Source: Robiginitalea sediminis
GTDB lineage: Bacteria; Bacteroidota; Bacteroidia; Flavobacteriales; Flavobacteriaceae
Assembly (NCBI RefSeq): GCF_002198115.1
Contig: NZ_NGNR01000002.1
Span: forward strand, 1 to 64,000
Length of the DNA: 64,000 nt
Reading direction: 5' to 3'
The translations under genes and the position numbers were made by a program. Of this stretch, positions 1 to 6,042 are shown piece by piece. The notes beneath the pieces were generated by a model. It saw only the letters and a list, made by a program, of their open reading frames with translations, searched no databases and had not been told where the DNA came from. Numbering within the stretch: the first letter of the stretch is position 1; every line of letters starts with the position of its first letter.

Positions 1-88
1 CCCGACAAATGTCCGTGACCTTCATACCCGCATCATACTGGCGAAGCATGGAAACAATCTGCGTTTCTGTGAATCTGCTCTTCTTCAT
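1..88 (-). CDS. IS3-family transposase OrfA, 5' fragment
   Basis: Reading leftward from an ATG at 88, the protein begins MKKSRFTETQIVSML and continues to the window edge. This is the typical N-terminus of the helix-turn-helix OrfA of IS3-family elements (IS407-like group), which binds the IS ends and is made with OrfB by programmed frameshifting. Only about 29 residues are visible, so the rest of OrfA and all of OrfB lie outside the window. The family call is from the N-terminal motif alone. Confidence 0.8.
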   Translation of the reverse strand, partial: MKKSRFTETQIVSMLRQYDAGMKVTDICR

Positions 89-139
89 GATCTAAAAATA
101 GTTGATTTTTAAACTGTCCGAAAAACAGGGAAGCCTTCA
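1..139 (-). mobile_element. End of an IS3-type insertion sequence
   Basis: The left edge holds the start of an IS transposase gene and its upstream end. Read on the minus strand, the outer end begins TGAAGGCTTCCCTGTTTTTC at 139, starting with TG and carrying a CGGACAG block as IS3-family ends commonly do. The sequence from 140 rightward matches the 180-bp cassette repeat from its twelfth base on, so the IS appears to have inserted inside that repeat. The exact boundary (139 versus about 127) cannot be settled without the other end and the target duplication. Confidence 0.65.
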
Positions 140-311
140 CCAGGGTATGCATCCGTGGCGTTTGCTGCGGAGTGTTTCGCCGAAGATGGTTTCATAGCGA
201 AACCCCGCTGGTGCCGGGGAGTATCCTGAGGATGAATTACAGTTTCTTAAATGTAGGGAATTTTGTTTTGGGGAAGGAAGCAGCCATGGAGCATACCCGA
301 TGTTGGCTACA
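140..311 (-). repeat. attC-like repeat copy A, truncated by IS
   Basis: Leftmost copy of the cassette repeat. Its left ~11 bases, including the left core site, are missing because the IS end sits there. The remainder is nearly identical to copies B-D, ending in GCATACCCGATGTTG and then the cassette-specific GCTACA. The stop codon of the adjacent gene (307-309) lies inside this core site. The internal inverted repeat formed by GTTTCGC and GCGAAAC is intact. Confidence 0.8.
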
Positions 312-936
312 GTTGTGTTCTACCACAGCTAAGAGAAAACATTAGCAAGTCCGCCATATCAAACATGTCATAATTAGTAAGCTCATTGATGGAAGTATTT
401 TGGAAAATCGGAGGGATTCCATAGGCTTCTTTAGATCTGATGACAACTGATCTCATTTCTTGGAAAAGTTCAAGTTCTTTTGTTAGGATGGATCGATATT
501 TCTCATTCAGTTTTAAGATCAGTTCATTGGGGTCATGCTTTTCACAATGCCTTTGAATGATTTGGAAGATGGAATAGGAGGATGGAAAGGAATAAAACTC
601 CTGAATGGCAAGCCACGTATTGGTTTTAGCAAAGATGAAGCGATTGTCAAATGTGCATCTTTGAGTATTTCGGAACTCAGATTCCAAGCGTTGTACGGCG
701 CATTCATAAGATTCCATTAAAGTCCGTATTCTCACTTGGTCCTCCTTTTCCACCTTTTCGAGTACGGTTTTAGAGAGAAAATTATAATCTGGTAATATGG
801 AATCGTTGAGCTTAGACAAGTAGGATAATCTTATGGGAATGTCCTCCTTGGATAAAGAATCAACATTTGGCATTATACTCTGGCAGAAGGAGAATAAATG
901 AGTAAATGTTACGAATAATAGAAAGGAGTACTTCAT
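307..936 (-). CDS. Cassette 1: secreted protein of unknown function
   Basis: A 209-residue protein with an N-terminal hydrophobic signal-like segment (residues 1-19, ending FSFCQS), so probably exported. Cys18 could make it a lipoprotein, but the lipobox is poor. The rest is charged and mostly helical in character, with no family I recognise. It is the only gene between repeat copies A and B. Its TAG stop overlaps the left core site and its start lies 4 bases from the right one, so the gene fills the cassette. Codon use is visibly AT-rich compared with the chromosomal genes, which suggests horizontal origin. Confidence 0.7.
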   Translation of the reverse strand: MKYSFLLFVTFTHLFSFCQSIMPNVDSLSKEDIPIRLSYLSKLNDSILPDYNFLSKTVLEKVEKEDQVRIRTLMESYECAVQRLESEFRNTQRCTFDNRFIFAKTNTWLAIQEFYSFPSSYSIFQIIQRHCEKHDPNELILKLNEKYRSILTKELELFQEMRSVVIRSKEAYGIPPIFQNTSINELTNYDMFDMADLLMFSLSCGRTQL

Positions 937-940
937 AAAT

Positions 941-1124
941 TGTAGCCAACGCCCCAGGGTATGCCTCCGTGGCTTTTGCAGCGGGAGGTTTCGCCGAAGA
1001 TGGTTTCATAGCGAAACCCCGCTGATGCCGGGCGGTTTCCTGAGGATGAATTACAGTTTCTTAAATGTAGGGATTTTTGTTTTGGGGAAGGGGCAGCCAT
1101 GGAGCATACCCGATGTTGTAACAC
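941..1124 (-). repeat. attC-like repeat copy B
   Basis: Full copy of the cassette repeat. Conserved outer bases CAAC and GTTG are followed inward by GGGTATGC (958-965) and its complement GCATACCC, then CCGTGGCT and its near-complement AGCCATGG, forming a long imperfect stem. An internal hairpin pairs GTTTCGC with GCGAAAC. The last 9-10 bases at each side differ: GTAGCC on the left belongs to cassette 1 and TAACAC on the right to cassette 2. Confidence 0.85.
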
Positions 1125-1128
1125 GTTC

Positions 1129-1677
1129 TTACCCCTGTAAAAATCTCAGGTCCAAATAATGATTATTTGGATTATTTGGATCCACGTATAATTCTGTTTC
1201 AGCTTTTAGATTTAAATGCATCTTAAGCTTAGTCGGATCCATATTGATGTCGACGCGATAAGGAATTATGCGATCCTTGTATGGAATTTCAAGAAGAATA
1301 ACGTTATGATTTATATCTATCTGTTTATTGTGTTTACGATTGCCGCTACCAACTTCTATCTCTTCTAAATAACTATTTGTATAAATAGTGAGGTTCTCCA
1401 AATTGACCATTATTTTCATTCCGGTACTAAGTAGTCCTTCTATTCTATGCTTTTCGGTCTGCTTAAACCTTCTAATTTGAAATTTACTCTTAACCATGAG
1501 AAAAAGAAAGGGTAAAATGAGAACCAATCCTATTGCAAAAACATAATAGTTCCTCCCTCCAGGAGTATTCCAACTTCCACGCCCTCCGAGTCCGGAATAA
1601 ATAAGGACGACCCCTATTATGGTAATACTAACAAGGGCCCATGAACCGGCATTGGAAAATGCTTCCTTAATCTTCAC
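1129..1677 (-). CDS. Cassette 2: membrane protein of unknown function
   Basis: A 182-residue protein with two predicted membrane helices (about residues 13-30 and 45-62), then a cytoplasmic or periplasmic beta-rich tail of about 115 residues. The tail ends with a run of the type LKAETELYVDPNNP, a pattern seen in uncharacterised Bacteroidetes proteins. No function is recognised. The stop codon is 4 bases from the core site of copy B and the start is 18 bases from that of copy C. Its AT-rich composition fits the other cassette genes. Confidence 0.7.
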   Translation of the reverse strand: MKIKEAFSNAGSWALVSITIIGVVLIYSGLGGRGSWNTPGGRNYYVFAIGLVLILPFLFLMVKSKFQIRRFKQTEKHRIEGLLSTGMKIMVNLENLTIYTNSYLEEIEVGSGNRKHNKQIDINHNVILLEIPYKDRIIPYRVDINMDPTKLKMHLNLKAETELYVDPNNPNNHYLDLRFLQG

Positions 1678-1694
1678 TAAGGTTCTTTCTTAAT

Positions 1695-1877
1695 GTGTTA
1701 CAACGCCCCAGGGTATGCATCCGTGGCGTTTGCAGCGGGAAGTTTCGCCCAAGATGGTTTCATAGCGAAACCCCGCTGGAGCCGGGGAGTTTCCTGGAGA
1801 TGAATTACAGTTTCTTAAATGTAGGGAATTTTGTTTTGGGGAGGTGGCAGCCATGGAGCATACCCGATGTTGGCAAT
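1695..1877 (-). repeat. attC-like repeat copy C
   Basis: Full copy with the same stem arms as copy B. The left core site is GTTACAAC (1697-1704), matching the right end of copy B in reverse complement. The right core site GTTGGCAAT (1869-1877) pairs with the left end of copy D. A few substitutions separate it from the other copies (for example GCCCAAG where they have GCCGAAG), so the copies have diverged slightly and are not assembly duplicates. Confidence 0.85.
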
Positions 1878-1879
1878 GG

Positions 1880-2464
1880 TTATTCTACTGCACTAAGAAT
1901 CGATTTTGCGATCTCCATTTGTCCTTTTTCACTAGTCAACAATTCCAGGTCATTATTGTTGGTTAGGTATCCTAGTTCAATCAAAACAGTCGGGTGTTTT
2001 ACATTTTCCAGAAGATGGAAATCCGCTTTTTTAATTTGAACATTACTATCGTTGAAATCATAGAATAGTCTGATGGCCAAATCACCTGACTTGTCCTTTT
2101 GAATGTTCTTGTCACTTACAAAAATTTCCTTACCCATTCTTTCCTTATCTGCTGCTGAATTTACATGTAGTGAAATAACGAAATCAGGGTTTAGTTCATT
2201 GATTTGCTCCGCACGTTCATGAATGGAAAGGAATTCATCGGTTTCTCTAGTTAAGATGATTTCCATGTTTGAGCTTTCGTTCAAGGCCTTAATCTTATTC
2301 GCAATTTCAAGAGTGATGTCTTTTTCCTTATAACTATTTGCAGCAATTCCGCTGTCTAAGCCACCGTGACTTACATCAATTACAATAGTCTTTTTATCGG
2401 ATGTTGTAAATGCCATAATAACTCCTAAAATGCCAACTCCGAGAACCTTTAATAAATTTTTCAT
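1880..2464 (-). CDS. Cassette 3: N-acetylmuramoyl-L-alanine amidase
   Basis: A 194-residue zinc amidase of the Amidase_3 family, which cleaves the bond between muramic acid and the peptide stem in peptidoglycan. Visible motifs are the metal-binding DVSHGGLDSG (about residues 30-39), a Glu in the YKEKD segment, SLHVNSA, and the catalytic LIELGYLTN near the C-terminus. An N-terminal hydrophobic segment (1-20) suggests export or membrane anchoring. It carries only the catalytic domain, with no SPOR, LysM or other wall-binding domain. It is the sole gene between copies C and D and is the only cassette gene with a clear function. Confidence 0.85.
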   Translation of the reverse strand: MKNLLKVLGVGILGVIMAFTTSDKKTIVIDVSHGGLDSGIAANSYKEKDITLEIANKIKALNESSNMEIILTRETDEFLSIHERAEQINELNPDFVISLHVNSAADKERMGKEIFVSDKNIQKDKSGDLAIRLFYDFNDSNVQIKKADFHLLENVKHPTVLIELGYLTNNNDLELLTSEKGQMEIAKSILSAVE

Positions 2465-2489
2465 GGGTTTTTAATTTTGATGAATAATT

Positions 2490-2671
2490 ATTGCCAACGC
2501 CCCAGGGTATGCATCCGTGGCGTTTGCAGCGGAGTGTTTCGCCGAAGATGGTTTCATAGCGAAACCCCGCTGGTGCCGGGAAGTTTCCTGAGGATGAATT
2601 ACAGTTTCTTAAAAGTAGGGAATTTTGTTTTGGGGAAGTGGTAGCCATGGGGCATACCCGATGTTGGCAAC
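2490..2671 (-). repeat. attC-like repeat copy D
   Basis: Full copy. Outer arms TTGCCAAC (2491-2498) and GTTGGCAA (2663-2670), next arms GGGTATGC (2505-2512) and GCATACCC (2652-2659), and internal hairpin arms at 2527-2542 and 2559-2572 are all visible. Folded as a single strand this gives a long imperfect stem with a branched top, comparable in size to the larger attC sites of Vibrio. Confidence 0.85.
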
Positions 2672-2677
2672 GGGCAA

Positions 2678-2941
2678 CTATTTATTCCAGATAGACTCAA
2701 ATTCATCCTTTGATATAGTGAACTCTTTAAATTCATCCAAGTCTAGTTCTTGATCTCCTAAGAAGCCATATTTATCCTCGGGATTAGCTTCATCATATTT
2801 TAAGACTTTGCCATTCGAGTAAATCTCAATTTGTTTTATTGGCATTCCATTTTCCCTGGTTTCAAAATACCAAATTGAAGAACCCCAATGGTCAAATTCA
2901 TCACCTCGAGATTCAGGACATTCTCTTTTGTAAAATGCCAT
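2678..2941 (-). CDS. Cassette 4: small protein of unknown function
   Basis: An 87-residue soluble acidic protein starting MAFYKRECPES at an ATG. A TTG start at 2959, inside the core site, would add six residues. The sequence contains GSSIWYFETRENG and ends FTISKDEFESIWNK; there is no signal peptide or membrane segment. I do not recognise a family; small acidic proteins of this kind sometimes serve as immunity proteins, but nothing here proves that. This is the first cassette counted from the recombinase side and so the one most likely to be transcribed from the upstream promoter-like box. Confidence 0.65.
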   Translation of the reverse strand: MAFYKRECPESRGDEFDHWGSSIWYFETRENGMPIKQIEIYSNGKVLKYDEANPEDKYGFLGDQELDLDEFKEFTISKDEFESIWNK

Positions 2942-2951
2942 TCGCGTGCTT

Positions 2952-2960
2952 GTTGCCAAC
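2952..2960 (-). other. Terminal core site of the array (attI-side boundary)
   Basis: GTTGCCAAC here is the exact reverse complement of GTTGGCAAC at 2663-2671, closing cassette 4. No 180-bp repeat follows to the right, so this is the recombinase-proximal boundary, equivalent to the attI/first-cassette junction of an integron. Confidence 0.65.
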
Positions 2961-2974
2961 TTGTTTTATGCAAA

Positions 2975-2982
2975 TAAAGATA
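2975..2982 (-). promoter_or_regulatory. Promoter-like -7 box directed into the cassette array
   Basis: The minus strand reads TATCTTTA, one mismatch from the Bacteroidetes TAnnTTTG box, about 15 bases before the first core site. It lies where an integron cassette promoter would be. No TTG occurs at the expected 19-20 nt upstream, so the call is tentative. Confidence 0.4.
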
Positions 2983-3072
2983 GCATATATCCCCAACCCA
3001 CCCCTCCGGGATAAACGAAGGTTTACTGTACTTTATCGAAATCTACATTTCGAACTACGTGGGCTTCACAGA

Positions 3073-3092
3073 TGTTTCCTTTTATGGAAACA
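3073..3092. promoter_or_regulatory. Inverted repeat, likely antitoxin operator
   Basis: TGTTTCC-ttttat-GGAAACA is a perfect 7-bp inverted repeat 12-31 bases upstream of the XRE antitoxin gene, a usual place for an autoregulatory operator. A second perfect inverted repeat, TCGAAAT-ctac-ATTTCGA, lies at 3036-3053, and a TACTTTAT box at 3029-3036. Which of these the protein binds is inference. Confidence 0.45.
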
Positions 3093-3103
3093 TTTTGTAA
3101 TTT

Positions 3104-3454
3104 ATGGGAATGGGAACGAATGTGTCAACACAGCTTCAAACCTCCAAACGAATGACCCTGGATCAGATCAAGGATAAGCACCTCGGCCCCGTGGGCACCC
3201 CGGATCGGGATCTATATGAGTTTGACCTCAAAATAGAAGTGTTGGCCGACATGATTAAGGCCGTCCGGAAGGAGCGCAACCTTACCCAGGAAGAATTGGG
3301 TAAAATGATTGGGGTAAAAAAGGCGCAGATTTCAAAGCTGGAGCGGAATACCAAGAACGTAACCCTGGGTACCATACTTAAGGTTTTTGAAGCCCTGCAA
3401 GCGAAAATCAAGTTCAGCGTTCAGGTGGATCAGGTGGATTACAAAGTAGTCTGA
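3104..3454 (+). CDS. Orphan HigA-type XRE antitoxin
   Basis: A 116-residue protein of the Bacteroidetes HigA-like family. A conserved lead-in (MTLDQIKDKHLGPVGTPDRD, about residues 17-36) is followed by an XRE helix-turn-helix (about 55-105) with LTQEELGKMIGVKKAQISKL. Such proteins neutralise a RelE/HigB-type RNase toxin and repress their own operon. In this family the toxin gene normally lies directly upstream; here the 143 bases upstream contain no toxin ORF, so this is an orphan. It faces the recombinase gene, with only 13 bases between their ends. The first ATG is uncertain; the conserved region begins at 3152. Confidence 0.75.
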   Translation: MGMGTNVSTQLQTSKRMTLDQIKDKHLGPVGTPDRDLYEFDLKIEVLADMIKAVRKERNLTQEELGKMIGVKKAQISKLERNTKNVTLGTILKVFEALQAKIKFSVQVDQVDYKVV

Positions 3455-3467
3455 CGACATACCGTAT

Positions 3468-4616
3468 TTACTTTCTATCCTCCAGCCGAAACGGACCGTC
3501 CGCCTGAGGCACAGGGGTGTTGCCTTCAAAAATGCGGTCCAGGGGGCTGCGGATGTTCAGCAGGTCCTGGCGGGAGACGTGGGTATAGACCATGGTGGTC
3601 TCCGGGCGGGCGTGCCCCAGCAGTTCCTGGATGTAGCGGATGTCTACCCCCTGTTCCAACAGGTGGGTGGCAAAGGAATGGCGCAGGGTGTGGGGCGTGA
3701 CGCGTTTCAGGATCCCAGCCCGTTTGGCACTGCGCCTCAAAAACACCCTGATGCTCGTAGCGCTGTAGGGCTGCCCCGGGGCGCCCTCGGCAAAGTATTC
3801 CCTGGGGGCATAAGTGGCCAGGTAGTTTTCCAGCAGGGGGATGAGCCGCTCGGCCAGGATAACGCTGCGGTCTTTGCGGCCCTTCCCGCTGCGGATAAAC
3901 AGCTGCCTGCGGTCTACATCCAGAGCATCGAGCCGCAGGGCGAGCAGTTCCCCCACCCGGAGGCCGGAGCCGTACATCAGGGCCGTAATGGCACGGTGCT
4001 TCAAATTGCGGGTATGCTGCAGCAGCAGGACCACCTCTGCCGTACTAAGGACTTTGGGCAACAGCCGGCTTTTTCTGGGGCGCACCAGACCCTCGGGCTC
4101 CAGGCGGCATTCCGGGAGGAAAACCACCCATTGTTTCAGCGCGCTGATGGCCTGGCGGTGGGTGCTGATGGAGATGCGCCGTTTCAGCACCAACCATTGC
4201 AGGAAGGCCTCGGCATCGGCTTGGGTGGCCGCTTCCGCCGGGGTGTGGCCCAGGAAGGTCAAAAACTGACCCGCCAGGGAGGCATAGGTCCCCACCGTGC
4301 TGGCGCTGTAGCGGCGGGCCCTCAGGAAATCCGCGAACTTTTCCACCAGGGGCTGGGCAGGGGGCAGCGCCTGAGGCCTCCGAGGGCCGGCGGGCTGGGA
4401 AGCATCGAAGGTTACCTGGTGGCCATGGTTTTTTAAATGGCGGATCAGCTCCGGGGCGGCAGCGGGGTCTTTCAGGTACCAGCACCCCAGTGCTCCATCC
4501 CACCGGGTGCCCGGAAAGGACTTGACGCATTCCTTTGCAGCATAGGTATACGGAAAGGCAATGCGCAGGTGCTCCCGCCCTTCGTACAAAAAGGTGGAAA
4601 GGGTCATTCGGGCCAT
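3468..4616 (-). CDS. Tyrosine recombinase next to the cassette array
   Basis: A 382-residue site-specific recombinase. Residues 18-70 form the extra N-terminal domain (pattern FPGTRWDGALGCWYL) seen in many Bacteroidetes integrases. Residues 88-165 are the SAM-like core-binding domain and 185-362 the catalytic domain with Arg220, Lys245, His309, Arg312, His335 and Tyr344. The end of the catalytic domain, HTLRHSFATHLLEQG through YTHV and then RSPLD, resembles both IntI integrases and Bacteroidetes Xer-like proteins. The ~16-residue insertion that marks true IntI before the HxxR motif is absent. All catalytic residues are intact. It lies about 500 bp from the array and reads toward it. That it moves these cassettes is inference. 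The GNAT gene lies 58 bases upstream. Confidence 0.85.
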   Translation of the reverse strand: MARMTLSTFLYEGREHLRIAFPYTYAAKECVKSFPGTRWDGALGCWYLKDPAAAPELIRHLKNHGHQVTFDASQPAGPRRPQALPPAQPLVEKFADFLRARRYSASTVGTYASLAGQFLTFLGHTPAEAATQADAEAFLQWLVLKRRISISTHRQAISALKQWVVFLPECRLEPEGLVRPRKSRLLPKVLSTAEVVLLLQHTRNLKHRAITALMYGSGLRVGELLALRLDALDVDRRQLFIRSGKGRKDRSVILAERLIPLLENYLATYAPREYFAEGAPGQPYSATSIRVFLRRSAKRAGILKRVTPHTLRHSFATHLLEQGVDIRYIQELLGHARPETTMVYTHVSRQDLLNIRSPLDRIFEGNTPVPQADGPFRLEDRK

Positions 4617-4674
4617 GGCGGCGTTTTGAGAAAAGGTAACCTCCGGGGCTGCATCCCCATTGCAGGCGGGAAAA

Positions 4675-5103
4675 TCAGTCCAGGGCCAGGCGCATCAGCC
4701 GGCTCTGTTTTTCGGCAAACCCCAGGCTCAGGTACAGGCGGTGGGCCGCTTCGCGGTGGTGGCCGGTAAAAAGCAGCACCTCCCGGGCGCCCGCTTCCCG
4801 GGCACGGCCAATGAGGGCCTCCATAATCCGGCGGCCAAGTCCGCTGCCCCGTGCTGTCGCATCGACTACCACGTCCTCTATCCAGGCCTTGCGGCCGGAA
4901 ATAACCGTGTACAGGCAGAGGGTCCCCATCCCGATAATTTTTCCCCCGTCCCGGCAAACCACCAGCAATGGGGGGTTAGGGGAGGCGAGCAGGGCCGGGA
5001 CATCCTGCTGGGGCAGCTCCGGGTTCAATTGGCGGAACAGGTCGGAAATCTGCCGGAGGTCTGCCGCGCTGAGGTCCTCCGGCGATACGAATGCTAGGGT
5101 CAT
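4675..5103 (-). CDS. GNAT-family N-acetyltransferase
   Basis: A 142-residue acetyltransferase that would transfer acetyl from acetyl-CoA to an unknown amine. The acetyl-CoA motif is clear: VVVDATARGSGLGRRIMEAL (about residues 78-97), followed by the LYLSLGF motif near the C-terminus. Single-domain, of normal length, and cytosolic. It starts 28 bases downstream of the C_GCAxxG gene and ends 58 bases before the recombinase, so the three could share a transcript. Confidence 0.85.
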   Translation of the reverse strand: MTLAFVSPEDLSAADLRQISDLFRQLNPELPQQDVPALLASPNPPLLVVCRDGGKIIGMGTLCLYTVISGRKAWIEDVVVDATARGSGLGRRIMEALIGRAREAGAREVLLFTGHHREAAHRLYLSLGFAEKQSRLMRLALD

Positions 5104-5131
5104 ACGGAAAGGTACGTAAATCTGCCGGGGG

Positions 5132-5953
5132 TTAGCCCATCTCCAGGACCTTCATCAGGGCATCGCAGCCGTCCTGGTCCAAAAATCGGGTGTGGGCATC
5201 CACGGTCTGGAAGCGTTTTCCGCTGATTTCCCGGCAGGTCATTTTGCCATGGGTGGCCTGCAGGAAGGTTTCCAGTGTCCGTTGGGAGTCCGGGTTGTCG
5301 TAAGGGGAGCGGTCTTCTTCCCGGCTCCATTTAAGGGCCTGCATCCAGACGGCAGCGGCCAGGGCGCCGCACCCTCCGCCGCTCAGGCCCAGCCCCCCTG
5401 CAAAACCGGATACCATAATGGCTTGTTCTTCGGTAGCACCCATGCGCTCGGCCACCTCCGCGGCACAGCTGCGGCAGGGGCCTGCCTGCCCGGAGGCCTG
5501 AAGGCCTTCCCGGGCCGCCTGTACCGCCTTGGGGGCCCACTCCTGGGCCAGGGTAAAGCAGTGGCGATAGCGCCTGGTAATCATGTATTTGGCAAAGCTC
5601 CACCGGCTGGAAAAATTACAATGGGTAATCTCCCGGCAATTGATGGTCCCCTCTCGTTCCCGGAAGGATTGCATCACGGTTTGGGTAGCGGCAACGGCTG
5701 CCCGGATGGCTTGGTCCCTGTCCTTGCAGGTCCGGTAGGCTTCGGCCCCTATGGCCAGGGAGGCGCCCCAGAGCATACCGCACTGGTGGCCTTCCCGGAG
5801 GATGCCCCCGGCCAGGGTATCCGAGGCGCGTTCCTCCCCGGGGCGGTTATGCCCGAATTCCCGGTTCAGTAAAAAATGGAAGGTCCGGGAACAGGTCCCC
5901 AATTCCTTAAAGACTTTTTTGCCATCGGTGGGCTGAGCTACAGCAGGGTTCAT
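5132..5953 (-). CDS. C_GCAxxG_C_C family protein, putative redox protein
   Basis: A 273-residue cysteine-rich protein. It appears to contain two related halves: HQCGMLWGASLAIG (about residue 56) with CREITHC later, and GGCGALAAAVWMQA (about 192) with CREISG. This matches the C_GCAxxG_C_C family, whose members are thought to be redox-active or metal-binding; the biochemical role is not established. There is no signal peptide. Most family members are about half this length, so this looks like an internal duplication. It is the first gene of a possible run with the GNAT gene. Confidence 0.65.
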   Translation of the reverse strand: MNPAVAQPTDGKKVFKELGTCSRTFHFLLNREFGHNRPGEERASDTLAGGILREGHQCGMLWGASLAIGAEAYRTCKDRDQAIRAAVAATQTVMQSFREREGTINCREITHCNFSSRWSFAKYMITRRYRHCFTLAQEWAPKAVQAAREGLQASGQAGPCRSCAAEVAERMGATEEQAIMVSGFAGGLGLSGGGCGALAAAVWMQALKWSREEDRSPYDNPDSQRTLETFLQATHGKMTCREISGKRFQTVDAHTRFLDQDGCDALMKVLEMG

Positions 5954-6042
5954 GACTAGGCGCTTAGAACCCTCATGTTACAAACAATAGTGCTGTGCGT
6001 CAATGATTTGGGTCAGTGGGCGGCTGTATACCCCTCAGCTGC

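Larger units (their letters stand above)
140..2960 (-). mobile_element. Integron-like gene cassette array (four cassettes)
   Basis: Four short AT-rich genes, all on the minus strand, are each followed by a copy of a ~180-bp element with inverted-repeat ends. The variable bases at the two ends of each cassette are exact reverse complements: 302-311 with 941-950, 1115-1124 with 1695-1704, 1869-1877 with 2490-2498, and 2663-2671 with 2952-2960. The pairing follows the cassette, not the repeat copy, as expected for circularised and reinserted integron cassettes. Genes nearly fill their cassettes (stop or start codons lie within or next to the core sites) and differ in base composition from the GC-rich chromosome. 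The recombinase at 3468-4616 is a plausible partner, but this is inference. Confidence 0.75.

Noticed and set aside
2394-2648. Small ORFs inside the 180-bp repeats (also 933-1124)
   Set aside because: They translate the repeat sequence itself and recur in other copies; no sign of selection as protein.
140-2671. The repeats as a CRISPR array
   Set aside because: Repeats are about 180 bp, spacers are 550-800 bp and hold genes, and no cas genes are near.
140-2671. The repeats as group II intron or retron pieces
   Set aside because: No reverse transcriptase or domain V-like motif is present, and the ends behave as cassette boundaries.
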